Positions 18,401 to 27,967 are shown, counted from the stretch's first letter. The stretch is DNA of 64,000 nucleotides from Adineta steineri (GCA_905250115.1 CAJNOI010000319.1:1-64000); one strand, 5' to 3'. The notes: generated by a model from the sequence alone, not told the origin. Program-made: numbers and translations.

Positions 18401-18939
18401 TCTCGACAGTAAGCTATAAATTCTTTGATATGCCGATCTTCAAAATCGATTGTCAATAAAATATCCTTCATTATCTGTTTATACTTGAAAGATTGATCAG
18501 TTTGATTCTGATTTAAATCTGTCATGTCGCCACTCGCACTAAGGAAACTCATCGAAATGATGCTTCGATCCCATTCATAGAAAACGGTTTTTAATGTTTC
18601 GCAGAGTGAAGCAATATCTCTATAAATATTTTCAACCTTCAACCATTTTTTAATCCATTCTTCCTGTCGATTTTTCTCTGTACAAAAAATATAAATGGCA
18701 CTAATTTGTGCCATATCATGGACGATAGGTACTATTTTTTGACCAAGAATACCTGATAAGATAATGAAGATTTTCGTTTGTTTGTTTTCCGTAATAAAAT
18801 CAACACATTTATCAACGGCGGTGAATGTGTTTATCGTATTTACCACTTGTCGTAATTTAGTTAAAGTGTTACGACAGCCATCATTATTGATTTCATCAAT
18901 ATTCTCATCCAGCCATATGACGAGGAAATTTTGTGCCAT
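15454..18939 (-). CDS. NAD:arginine mono-ADP-ribosyltransferase with 17 TPR repeats (1161 aa)
   Basis: Single exon, ATG 18939, TGA 15456-15454. Three parts. Residues 1-120: the receiver-like domain also found alone at 12736-13338. Residues about 190-380: an ART fold with the R-S-E triad visible as FYRGQ, FLSTSKN and HPDEDEIL; the E-x-E form predicts transfer of ADP-ribose from NAD to arginine. Residues about 430-1150: 17 kinesin-light-chain-type TPR units of about 42 residues, consensus YxNIGxxYxKMGxYSKALxYYEKALEI followed by LPPNHPDLA. Unit 9 is short by several residues. TPRs would bind a protein partner or ligand, so the layout is sensor, enzyme, binding scaffold. No signal peptide, so probably cytosolic. 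This architecture is common in bdelloid rotifers; its substrate is not known to me. Confidence 0.9.
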   Translation of the reverse strand: MAQNFLVIWLDENIDEINNDGCRNTLTKLRQVVNTINTFTAVDKCVDFITENKQTKIFIILSGILGQKIVPIVHDMAQISAIYIFCTEKNRQEEWIKKWLKVENIYRDIASLCETLKTVFYEWDRSIISMSFLSASGDMTDLNQNQTDQSFKYKQIMKDILLTIDFEDRHIKEFIAYCRERFVGNTNQLKNVDKLEKEYREHTPIWWYSCEYFLYRMLNNALYTMEVDSVIKLVFFIRDLHEHIVRLHSKQYGEHQQVEVFTFYRGQRLPLRTFDQLMKTKGGLVSFNRFLSTSKNREVSLNFAHHGMQTSDDVGILFVITIDPSIRSIPFADIRDVSSHPDEDEILFSVHSTFHVGQIEQIDKNDRFWQVNLAFTNNNEKDVVLLGSTQNTQKVTLSHQKGLYRLSSLLAEISQFDKGQAVCNALLHHIYNENEKANIYYEIGSIKDEQEEYEQAIIFYEKSIEIFQKTRSPTDYNFVAMYKNIGSVYNKMGQYSKELSFYRKVFELQENILPPNHSDLACSYACMGTMSNKLDEHEEALVYYHKALEILQNSFPLSHSDLAISYNNIGKTYEKMGNYSKTLPYYEKALEIKQKTLPSNYSDLAFSYDNVGRASEKLSDFSKALSNYEKAFRIQQKNLPPNHSDLATSYTRMARILSETREYSKAVLSYEKALKIFQNTLSSNHSGLATSCSNIGATYFMMEDYSKALSYFRQALIIFQESSSKNDSNLIPIYIHIGLVNEKINEFMEALSYYTKALEINQKNIPSDYKLLTTLYRKMGGVCEKMDHPSKALDYYEILRTTLPPDYPLLVASYASMGKIMNTMGDYSKALSFHEKALEISDSTLPSNHPNLAVCYSNVGGIYCSIGEYSKAVAFYKKAIEISQKILPPDNIDLVTYYNNIASAYEKMDAYSEAVSYFEKAVEIQQKTSSPNDLLLATCYNNMGLLYNNMGQHKKAYSFYLKALNIRQKILPPDHFDLVGSCAGVGVALSNMNMCVTALPFHENALKILESTFPPNHPHLGSTYNNIGVVYDKMGNYSKALFYYEKDFAISKETLPPNHPDLAVSYCNVGNICYKMGEYSKALSYHEKALDIRKIVLSPNDLVLSKSYGSLGLVYNATGDYSKALQLYKQALDIAQHSLPANHPDLNIYKQHVKAAQKNCN

Positions 18940-19429
18940 CTCCGTAGTAAACAACGAATATTGTCTTGCGTTATTGTTCTTCGAGGATAGTGGTACGTGT
19001 GTACTTTCCGTACTCTTTCTTGATCGATAATAGCACTTAATTGTGCTTCTTCGTAATCTTTATTGAATTAAAAAATAATTATAATTGTACGTGTTATCAA
19101 TATGAAATGATAGAAAGAACTATATTTAAAAAACAATAATACAATTTACTTTTAATACTTATACACAACTTGATACTGTAATAGCAAACCGCATCATTTA
19201 TTTTAAAATAAATGATTTAGTTTGAATAGAAAGCGAGGCATAGTAAAAATTAGATATGCACAAAAGTTTGCCTTTTATCGAAACACGTTTCTTTATTTGT
19301 TTGATTTTTTATTTTTGTATAGTTATAATTCGTCTATCAAGCAGTTCTTTTTCCATTCTCTTTTGTACAAGAACAGTAAATTTTTTTATATTTGCATAAA
19401 AACTACGATCGTAGGATTCTAACAGAACA
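18940..19429. other. intergenic region
   Basis: Upstream of the ART-TPR gene (-) and of the transposase fossil (+). AT-rich; no gene seen. Confidence 0.5.
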
Positions 19430-22163
19430 TGAGAAAGCGAAAGAAAAAGAAAAAGAAAAAAAGGCAAAAAACATATAACATAGAGTATGATAGAAGACTA
19501 CATGAAAAACAACACAAAGTTCTAATAGATCAAAACTTGGATAAAGGAATAGACAAAACATAAATTTCACTGAAGATAGAAAAGCAAAAACATGATGACA
19601 AAAACAAGAAGAGAAAAGAAAATAAACCTAAGATTAACAAAAAGAATCAGAAAAATTCTGAAGAAGCTCTAAATCATGCATATCGAAATGTGGGACTGAA
19701 GAATTATTCATCTATACATCATTCACATTCACAATCACAATCTGGTCACCAGAATCATTCATCTATACTATATTCACATTCACAATGACAATCTGGTCAC
19801 CGGAATCATTCATCTATACAACATTCACCTCTTGCACCAAGCCCAGTGGCAACTGTCTCACCTGTGCAACAACAAGAACAACCTACAAGTAAACATTCAT
19901 TATCTCCCTCCCAACAATGACAATCATTTAACCTTCAAATATCATTAACACACGAATATAAACCATTAATTACAAAACCAACTATCGAATTGCTTGATTC
20001 AACTAGGCTCTATCAAGCTGGCGATACAATCAAGGTCGGAGGACGTCTTTTAAAAACCGACGCCTTATCTATGAAGTATTGGGTGAATGATGATATAACC
20101 ACTATCGAAACAACAAATGGCGGGCAAATACTCAACATGGCTGGCTATTCATATGTTGTTAAGAATCACGGAAAGTATTTCACGAAGCGAGAGTGTGAAA
20201 ACCGTCGAAATCATCAATGTTCTTAAATACATATTCGAACATCCGATCCAAGAATTACAAGTTCATTTAAGATATATTCTATCCAGGAAGGTCACATACA
20301 CGAATCAACACCCAATAATGGTTTAGTTCGTCAATTCAAACAGCGTGTTCGAAACCGATGTCGAGACGAATTATGTAGTCCCAAAACAGTGTATGATGAC
20401 GAACTGAAAAAGGGAAAATATTCAACAGAAATGTTATCAGCTTTACCAACGTTTCACAACATACGTGAGTAAAATACAAACCTTCTATTCACTAAGTTTC
20501 TTCAAGATAAATAATATCTTTACTAGTCTGGTGACCAGTTTTCACAATGTCATAGTTTTCAAAAATGTGACATTAATAGAAAAAATAAATTTATGCTATC
20601 TAAGTGGGAATAGATAGTTTTTTTTTGAATTTAATAATTAAATAAGTTTCAATTAATTTCTTTTAGAATCTCAATTGTACCAGATATGACAAAATCATCT
20701 ACCGAAATCTCCAATAACTTCAAATTTTGTGTTGCACCCAGGATTTACATTAATAGATCAAGGAGCACGTTTCTTATTATACGACTCCAATGCACTTGAA
20801 GTTCCATATGCACCAGCTCCGGCTAGCGTAGGCCGACTTATCATTTACTCAAGTGATCTTCAACTACAAATTCTATCAAAATCAAAACGTATCGCGAGCG
20901 ATGGTACATTTCAAGCGACGGCAAACATCAGTCAACAAAATTACATTATTCTAGGAGAACACGAAGAAAATTATACTGGTAAGAGCGAATTTTAATCTGG
21001 TGACCAGAAAAATCTTTTCTGACTCGGACTATTCTATCGCATTATAGTTATTTCTATTTCCAGTAGTATTTTGTCCATGTGAAAGCAAATGTTATGAAAC
21101 GTATCAATTAATCATACAACTATTGAAGATGAACATGAATAACATGAACTTATTATGAGAACCGACATGTTGGATGAGCGATTACGAAAACGCACTGGTG
21201 AAGGCAGTTAGAAAAGAAGTAATTATAGCATTCAATTCGATAAATTATTTTTTGAACTGTTTCTTAAGCATTCTTTATATATTATCTAAGTTCCGAAAGC
21301 ATTATTCTGGTCATCTGATAATGACAATAACAATATAAACTTAAAAACTAGGAATATTCCAAATTCTTTGAGATATTATAGAAAAGCAAAATGTGGTGAC
21401 CAGATTTACAACTTTACTTACTGAAACCTTATTTAATTTTTTAACTTTCCATTTTTAGTTGCCACGTACACGGCTTATTGGCTGTGCATTTCACTACGCT
21501 CAAACTGTTCATCGTAACATCCAAAGCCACGGACTTCAAGATGCATACCAAAATAATGAGCTCGTACGACAAATTCTTAGACAAACGATGGCTCTAGCAT
21601 ACGTGCCAAGTGATCAAATTCGAAAACTGTATTATGATTGTATTAAAGTACAACAGAATACTGTTCTAAAAGATTTTCGTAAAAATTTACGGAATTTTTT
21701 TAAATATTTCGAATCATTTTGGTTAAAAAAAATTCGTCAATTTTGTGTATTTAGTGAATCAATACGGACGAACAACGGACTAGAAGGTTTGCACTAGCTG
21801 TACATTTTTTCTTCTTGAAAACATTCGTTTGACTACGAGTAGAAGTAAATATGTGCTCTAATATAAGGATGTGGTGACCACATTGTGCATTCCTTTTAAG
21901 GATTTGGAACTTAGCAGAGTATATCTTTGTCAATCTTTCAGTTTTCTACTGTATATTAAAAAGAATACTCTCGCTGTAAAAGTACTTTTGATATTTGTTT
22001 CTAAATACAGTTGAATACTGCTGTCATTTTATTGATAGGATACAACAACAAGTTAAACGTTCAGTTATCAGCACATACACATCTTTATCGTTTTATCATA
22101 TATTTCGAGAAAGAAGAACTACTAGTACAACAGCTAATTTCAAAAACTAATTCAAATATACCG

Positions 22164-24390
22164 CACAGTGGGCAACCAGGCGGACATGACCGATAGTTCT
22201 ATTTTCCAAAGTTCAAATATTGGAGTGAATACGTCTATGGTCAATTTATTTCACCCTAAAACTAAATTTCCAGAAATCAAGTCATACTCCTAAAAATGCC
22301 CATCCTCAAAAATTGCTCATAAATCGATAATTATATGGAAACCATTATTTCTCTGAACTTATCAAAACATTTTAAAAAGAAAAACTATCTGAAACGAATG
22401 ATTGACCCATAAGCTATATTGCATTAAAAAATTATTTCGATTGAACCAAAAATGGAATACAAAAAAAATTATTATTGGGCCCATACTATGTCAAAAAACA
22501 GGTCCGACTGTATTTTGTGAACCCTACAAAGAATTCTTGACGGACTGAGCTCAAATTTTTACCATCCATTCTCCTTTGGGTGATTTATCATTGAGCATAG
22601 CGCAATTTTGCATTAGTGAACACAGGCCGAGCTAGAGGCCTCCCAAAAACCCAGATTTCTGCCCCGGAATGGCTAGTTTTGAGAAGATGAGAACATTTTG
22701 ACGCAAAACGAATGTGATATTCGGAATCAGCTCACGAAACTGCATCTAACCATATATAACAAGTAGTATCTCTCAAAAAAAAAGTGGGTCCCTAGGGACC
22801 AACAAGGTTTTGAAAAACACCCTCTCCGTATTTTGTCAACGCTACAAAGAGTTTAAGTGCAATCGATCTCAAACTTTCGCTAATTATTCTTCCATGTCTG
22901 ATTCATCGTTGGCCATAGCGCAATTTAGTGGTGATGAGCTTAACCGGAGCAGTCATCCTATTCCGCAATGTTGAATATTTCAGGAATCAGTTCCGCTCCG
23001 GAATCGATTCCGTTCAATTACGGGAACTCGATCGACACATAATATCCGATACCCACTCGAAAATTGATCGAGTTCCGTCCAATTCCGGAATTGGTAGGAA
23101 TTCCGTATAATTCCGGAATTGGTAGGAATTCCGGAATCGGTAGGAATTCCGTGTAATTCCGTAATTAGACGTAGTTCACGCAATTCCGGAATCAGTGGGA
23201 ATCGGTAGGAATTCCCAGGAATTCCGTCCAATTCCACTGAATTCCGTCTTGATGCAATTCCCGGAATTCCGCAACGGAATTGGATCGTATTCAAACGGGA
23301 TAACTTATCAGCACAACACAACAAATGTGGGTGAGGTGGATGGTGTGATAACTTATCAGTACAACACAATAAATGTGGATGAGGTGGATGGTGTGATTCC
23401 GGTGCGGAATTCCGGAATCAGAACCAATTCCCGCAATTCCGGAATCGGTGGGAATTGGCGGGAATTGGTAGGAATTCCGTGTAATTCCATAATTAGAAGT
23501 AGTTCACGCAATTCCGGAATCGGTGGGAATCGGTAGGAATTCTAAGGAATTCCGTCCAATTCCACTGAATTCCGTCTTGATGCAATTCCCGGAATTCCGT
23601 AACGGAATTAGATCGTATCCAAACAGGATAACTTATCAACACAACACAACAAATGTGGGTGAGGTGGATGGTGTGATTCCGGTACGGAATTCCGGAATCG
23701 GAACCAATTCCCGCAATTCCGGAATCGGTAGGAATTTCGTGCAATTCCAGAATCGGTCGAACTCGATCAATCTCGATTGGGTGTCTTATGTTGTGTGTCG
23801 ATCGAGTTCCCGGAATTGGACGGAATCGATTCCGGTGCGGAACTGATTCCTTCAATGTTCAACATCGCGGAATAGGATGCATTCTCCTTAACCGGAGTTA
23901 TGGGTCTCCCAAAAACCCAGATTTCTGCCCCGGAATGGCTAGTTTAGAGAAGATGGAAACATTTTGACGCAAAACAAATATGATATTCGGAATCAGCTCA
24001 CAAAACTGCATCTAACCATATGTAATAAAGAGTGTTTTTTCAAAAAAATTTTTCGACCTATACGCAGGGAAAATTTAAAAAAAAAGTCATCTTTCCCGTT
24101 TGTCTTAAAACAGCATCCTAGCAAAAAACCAAGGTGATATTTCGAATCAGCGTGTAAAACTGCATCGAATGACATGCAAGAATACGTGCTTTTTAACAAA
24201 AAGTTTTTTTCAAAATTTTAGCTGAGGTCCTCCACAGGCATTTTTAAAGGAAAAATTTTATTTTTCGAACATCGTTTATTTCACTTAAGATGATGTTCTA
24301 AGTGATATATGATCATTTCCGATCTATAGGAATCGATTTTCAAGGAAAAAACCTACATGTCCGCCTGGCATACGAAAGTTGCTCACTGTG
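22164..24390. mobile_element. 2.2-kb non-autonomous element with CACAGTG ends (Transib/RSS-like)
   Basis: Both ends begin with CACAGTG (22164-22170; reverse complement at 24384-24390) and the element is flanked by a 5-bp duplication TACCG (22159-22163 and 24391-24395). Removing the element plus one TACCG rejoins the transposase reading frame, which proves insertion. The left end reads CACAGTG, GGCAAC, then CAGGCGGACATG; the right end reads CACAGTG, AGCAAC, ten extra bases, then CAGGCGGACATG. CACWRTG termini with 5-bp duplications are the known mark of Transib elements, and CACAGTG is the V(D)J heptamer. No RAG1-like protein is encoded inside. The interior holds a diverged direct repeat of about 320 bp (units from about 22505 and 22826) and a second nested element. 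Confidence 0.8.
22946..23887. mobile_element. foldback element with GGAATTCC-rich interior, nested inside the CACAGTG element
   Basis: Long inverted ends: GGAGCAGTCATCCTATTCCG on the left and GGAGAATGCATCCTATTCCG on the right (reverse complement), then near-identical sequence for about 130 bases through an ACTCGATCGACACA block. It is flanked by TTAACC (22940-22945 and 23888-23893; possibly TTAACCGGAG). The interior is an array of short palindromes (GGAATTCCG, CGGAATCG) and a tandem duplication of about 330 bp (from about 23146 and from about 23478). The first copy also repeats internally a 48-base GATAACTTATCAGCACAACA... segment. It encodes no recognisable protein. Confidence 0.75.
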
Positions 24391-24560
24391 TACCGGTGCA
24401 TAAGAGAAAGCAAACTGCAAAAGCCCGTCTTATGAATGGATCATTACAAGAATTGTGGAATCAGTACAATATAATGAATCTTAGTGCAACAGAATTACTG
24501 TTGGAAGCAGAGATGAGTACAGGACAACTTTTGATGTCCTGTCCTGTTCTTCTGTTCTGA

Positions 24561-24650
24561 GAATGTGTGGGTGAGGGTGTGGGTGTGGGTGCGGGTGCGG
24601 GTATGAGTCTTAATAAACTAAGAAAACCCACACCCACATCCTCAAGATGG
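24561..24650. repeat. TGTGGG-type hexamer array with inverted right arm
   Basis: The left arm is six hexamers in register from 24566 to 24601 (TGTGGG, TGAGGG, TGTGGG, TGTGGG, TGCGGG, TGCGGG), then TATGAG. The right arm ACCCACACCCACATCCTCAA (24627-24646) pairs with it and ends in the family CTCAAGATGG. It is the clearest telomere-like copy in the window. Confidence 0.85.
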
Positions 24651-24856
24651 ATGGCGCTCTAATGTCAATGAATCACGTATTAACACTCAATCCCAGTCAA
24701 AATCAACCGAATATGGAAAGTCAAATAACACCTGAAACTATTGCTGATAATAATATATGTGGCACATCTTCAATCGATCAAGCTGAAGTTGAACATTTGT
24801 CTGATAAACAAACGGAATTGTTAACCAATGATGAAACTCCCAAAGATGTGGTATAA
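24647..24856 (+). CDS. short acidic ORF after the hairpin (possible transposase tail remnant)
   Basis: ATG 24647, whose ATG is supplied by the CTCAAGATGG end of the hairpin. 69 residues, acidic and Asn/Gln/Thr-rich, no recognised family. It may be a remnant of the transposase C-terminus displaced by the hairpin, or chance. Confidence 0.25.
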   Translation: MDGALMSMNHVLTLNPSQNQPNMESQITPETIADNNICGTSSIDQAEVEHLSDKQTELLTNDETPKDVV

Positions 24857-25451
24857 AATCTGGAGACTTGAGTTATTGAGAGCTGTACCCTTGCTCATAC
24901 TCGCACTGTCTCACAACCTCACCCATATCTTAGCTTTCTCTTTGTTGAGTGTCGTATTTTGTTCTTCTTATTTATTTTATCGCATCTTGAGATATCGGCT
25001 TTTTGTAATCGGTAGAAGTCATTATTGTAACCTTCATTTAACAGAAAAATAAATAAATCTTGAGGATATGATTGATCTGATTAATCTTATATCCACACCC
25101 ACATCACTTTTCCTGGAAGTCTATTATATTCGTGAGCTAACATTTACAATTCGACATTCATCGAATCTGAATCCTCCTGTTTTATTTCAAATATTTGTTC
25201 ATTTATCTATATATAAACAGATAATAAGCTCAATCAATTTTGTATTTAATACTTTCACAGAAAAGAGTACGTTGTTGCCTGTTTTTTAATTACATTCTTT
25301 AGCTTATATTTATAAAAAATATTTTATTATTTTCTTAAAGAGAAAAATCTATTTTTATCTTTAAGCCTTCTTGTAAGTAATTCTCATATTAAAATTAAAT
25401 TTAAAGAAAAGAATAATAATTATGTTATATAAATAATTGTCAAAAATAGAT
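24857..25451. other. intergenic region
   Basis: AT-rich; no credible gene. 3' flank of the minus-strand GPCR. Confidence 0.5.
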
Positions 25452-26411
25452 TTATTTCCATAAAAGTACATTTTTAATTTCATTTCGAAATGTTTTTGAA
25501 ACGATTATATGTGTATAACAATTTATACAAAATGGAATATGTACACTAAAGATTGCAATATTTTTAATTAAATATACAGTTTGTGTTTGTGCAATAGTAC
25601 TTGTTTGACTTTTTGTTATTTGTTCATATACAAGAGAACATGGCATTATAAAATCAAAAAGAATATAAGTTACAATATCGACAATTAGCATAAGAACAAA
25701 TTGTCGATCTCTTGAACGCATAGAATTTGAATTTTGTCCTCCTACAACACGATTTGAACCTGAAACAGGTACAATTCTAACACGACGCATCGCTTGAATA
25801 TTTCTTACTGATAACAAACCAAAGATAATTAATAATGATGGTATAAAAATTTCTTTCAAAATTGAAATATAAGTTAATATTAGAGTAAATTCACCTGGTT
25901 CAATATAACAATAAAAATAATTTGGTTCGATTTGTAAAATATTTGTAACGAATATGACAACAATTAAAATTAAGATATAAAATAATGGCTGAATTGCAAT
26001 AGTTAAATAAGCTAGACGAAGAGTACTTATCTGTCTTATTCGAGCATGAAATGAAGTAATTAAAACACGATCAATCGAAGCACAAAGTAAATATGATGGA
26101 CATAAAATATTGAAAAAAAATGCGAAATATAAACGGAAACGACAGTAGAATAAAGAATGTAAAGCAAGAGCGATATTATATCCTATTTCAAGTGTAAATG
26201 ATAATAATGACACAAGGATAAATAATAAATTAGCAATATTAAATGCAATGAAATAAATGGAACATGTATTTTTTCGAAGATTTTTTCGAGTAAAAACTAT
26301 TAAGCTAAGTACACAACTTACAATACCAATAATGATAAATATTGGACCAACATATCGATATAAATAAACCTGTGCTAATTGTAAATTAGATGTTGAAGAT
26401 TCCATGGACAT
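25452..26411 (-). CDS. rhodopsin-like GPCR (319 aa)
   Basis: Single exon, ATG 26411, stop at 25452. Seven hydrophobic helices. TM1 has a weak version of the GN motif; then RKNLRKNTCSIYF at the first inner loop, a conserved cysteine before TM3 (YCRFRLY), and IDR in place of DRY (ASIDRVLI). The third inner loop is Ser/Asn-rich and ends in RDRQFVLML. After TM7 comes SKTFRNE. The same marks occur in the receptors at 6563, 26999 and 44034, so these form one expanded family resembling invertebrate FMRFamide/peptide or chemosensory receptors. It should signal at the plasma membrane through G proteins; the ligand is unknown. It is transcribed divergently from the GPCR at 26999, sharing a 587-base spacer. 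Confidence 0.88.
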   Translation of the reverse strand: MSMESSTSNLQLAQVYLYRYVGPIFIIIGIVSCVLSLIVFTRKNLRKNTCSIYFIAFNIANLLFILVSLLSFTLEIGYNIALALHSLFYCRFRLYFAFFFNILCPSYLLCASIDRVLITSFHARIRQISTLRLAYLTIAIQPLFYILILIVVIFVTNILQIEPNYFYCYIEPGEFTLILTYISILKEIFIPSLLIIFGLLSVRNIQAMRRVRIVPVSGSNRVVGGQNSNSMRSRDRQFVLMLIVDIVTYILFDFIMPCSLVYEQITKSQTSTIAQTQTVYLIKNIAIFSVHIPFCINCYTHIIVSKTFRNEIKNVLLWK

Positions 26412-26998
26412 AACGGTCGCTATTTTTGAGTAAAACCTTATAAGAGAATGATAATTATGTATCGATGAGAACGCTTTTATAATGAAAAAAGAATATAATA
26501 TTCAAAATCTTCACTTATCGGCTGAAAAGCTGCTTATTATAGAATAATTACTACATGGCGTTCTTTAATATGACTTTATATAGAAAAATGGCCTATAGGA
26601 TTGAGAGTGTGGATGTGGATTGTTGGGTTTAGATATTCCTAAAAGAATTCAAGCGATTCTTTTGTGTGTATAAATAAAATAAATTCATACTATATGAGCA
26701 TGATTAAAAAAAAGATGCAAATTAAAAATATAACAGAGATGTTCGCAGTGGCGTGTTAGCGTGTTCTTATTACCGTCGCAGTATAAGCGATAGAAAAAAA
26801 ATCGTCTATTTTGTTTATTAATAATCTGTTTAAAAAGTAATTACAAAGGAATAGTTTAATTATCTTTGGTGAGAAAAGTCATGTTTTTAACGCACGAATA
26901 ATTTTAAATAGAATGTAATTTTCTGATTAATGTAATGAATTCTGCTTCAAAAAAGACTATTGTATTCATTTTATCTTTTTTTTTTGTGATATACAAAG
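26412..26998. promoter_or_regulatory. 587-bp shared upstream region of two divergent GPCR genes
   Basis: It lies between two head-to-head receptor genes and must hold both promoters. It contains one GT-rich arm of the hairpin family (26601-26619). I cannot assign individual promoter elements. Confidence 0.45.
26601..26619. repeat. single GT-rich arm (TGTGGA repeats)
   Basis: TTGAGAGTGTGGATGTGGA is the left-arm sequence of the hairpin family; no right arm follows. Confidence 0.45.
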
Positions 26999-27967
26999 AT
27001 GTCAACAATAACAACTCTTACTCTTGTTCAACAATATATTACTCGTTATGTATTATCAACCGCTCTTATATTAGGTAGTTTGGGAAATTTTATTGCAATA
27101 ATTGTCTTTTCACAGAAAAAACATCGAACAAATTCATGTTCTATTTATTTAGTAGCAGTATCTATGTTTGGTTTATTGTCAGCTAATTTAGGTATTGCTC
27201 CACTTGTATATGCACTTGATCATTTCAATGCGATAAACTCTTCATTGGTATTATGTCGTGTTCGTGGTTATACTTTACAAGTTACTGCTATGTGTTTTCG
27301 TTATACACTTATTTTAATGTGTGTTGATCGATATGCATTATGTAGTTCTCGTGCTGCAATCCGAGCTCTTTGTCGACCACAAATTGCTTATCGATCAATT
27401 GGAATTGTGATCATCTTTTGGATGATAATGTCTATTCATTTTCTCATTTGGGAAAATATTGAAAATAATCTTTGTAGTCTTTATGGACTTTACGCGCAAA
27501 TAATAGGTTTTTATAGTTTAATTTTAACTGGCACAATACCGATTCTAAGTATGATTTTAATTAACATATTGATCAAAAAGGCTTTACGTCAATTACGTAC
27601 TCGTATTCAACCAATTGATAATACTAGACAAATAAGACAACGAGATATTCAATTCATAAAACTTATGATGGTTGAAGTAATTGTTTTCATAATATGTACA
27701 GCTACATATCCGTTAATGTTTCTCTATACAAATATATCGAATAGTATAATTTTAAATAAAACTAATGAACGAAAACAAATCGAAACATTCCTTAGTTTTA
27801 TTACAATGTCAGTACTTTTATATATGAATTATAATACGATGTTTTTTGTTCATAGTTTTACATCGAAAACATATCGAATGGAAGTAAAAGAATTTATATT
27901 AAAAATAATTAGAAAATCGAGAGAATTTGTACAAAGTCAAGTGGATTCAGTACGAAATGCGAACTAA
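26999..27967 (+). CDS. rhodopsin-like GPCR (322 aa)
   Basis: Single exon, ATG 26999, TAA 27965. Seven helices; GN in TM1 (LGSLGNF), a cysteine before TM3 (LCRVRGY), MCVDRYA at the TM3 end (DRY-like, best preserved of the four copies), a basic third inner loop ending in RQRDIQFIKLMM, and SKTYRME after TM7. The tail is longer than in the neighbours, with several Ser and Lys. It aligns without gaps over TM2-TM3 with the broken receptor at 6563-7552. Ligand unknown. Confidence 0.88.
   Translation: MSTITTLTLVQQYITRYVLSTALILGSLGNFIAIIVFSQKKHRTNSCSIYLVAVSMFGLLSANLGIAPLVYALDHFNAINSSLVLCRVRGYTLQVTAMCFRYTLILMCVDRYALCSSRAAIRALCRPQIAYRSIGIVIIFWMIMSIHFLIWENIENNLCSLYGLYAQIIGFYSLILTGTIPILSMILINILIKKALRQLRTRIQPIDNTRQIRQRDIQFIKLMMVEVIVFIICTATYPLMFLYTNISNSIILNKTNERKQIETFLSFITMSVLLYMNYNTMFFVHSFTSKTYRMEVKEFILKIIRKSREFVQSQVDSVRNAN

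Larger units (their letters stand above)
19430..24560 (+). pseudogene. decayed FLYWCH/MULE-type transposase gene, interrupted by a nested element
   Basis: A Lys-rich N-terminus is followed by repeated SSIxxSHSQSQSGH units, a FLYWCH-type zinc-finger start (KVGGRLLKTDALSMKYWV..., about 20020-20190), a linker (KQRVRNRCRDEL), and a MULE transposase core. I can follow exons to about 20470, about 20667-20979, 21064-about 21218, 21460-21786, and 22039 onward, with phases that agree. The DDE triad is visible: DGTF (about 20900), SDYEN (about 21180) and the glutamate of RTNNGLEG (about 21780). The last exon is split by an insertion at 22164-24390; sequence on both sides continues in the same frame. 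Damage: in-frame TGA at 19786, 19918, 20687 and 21156, and a frameshift between about 20226 and 20290. It is a dead copy; its own terminal repeats were not identified. Confidence 0.8.

Noticed and set aside
22928-23855. Several open frames of about 60-130 codons on both strands with Arg/Asn/Ile/Pro repeats
   Set aside because: Produced by the GGAATTCC palindromic array; same peptide motifs on both strands, no protein family.
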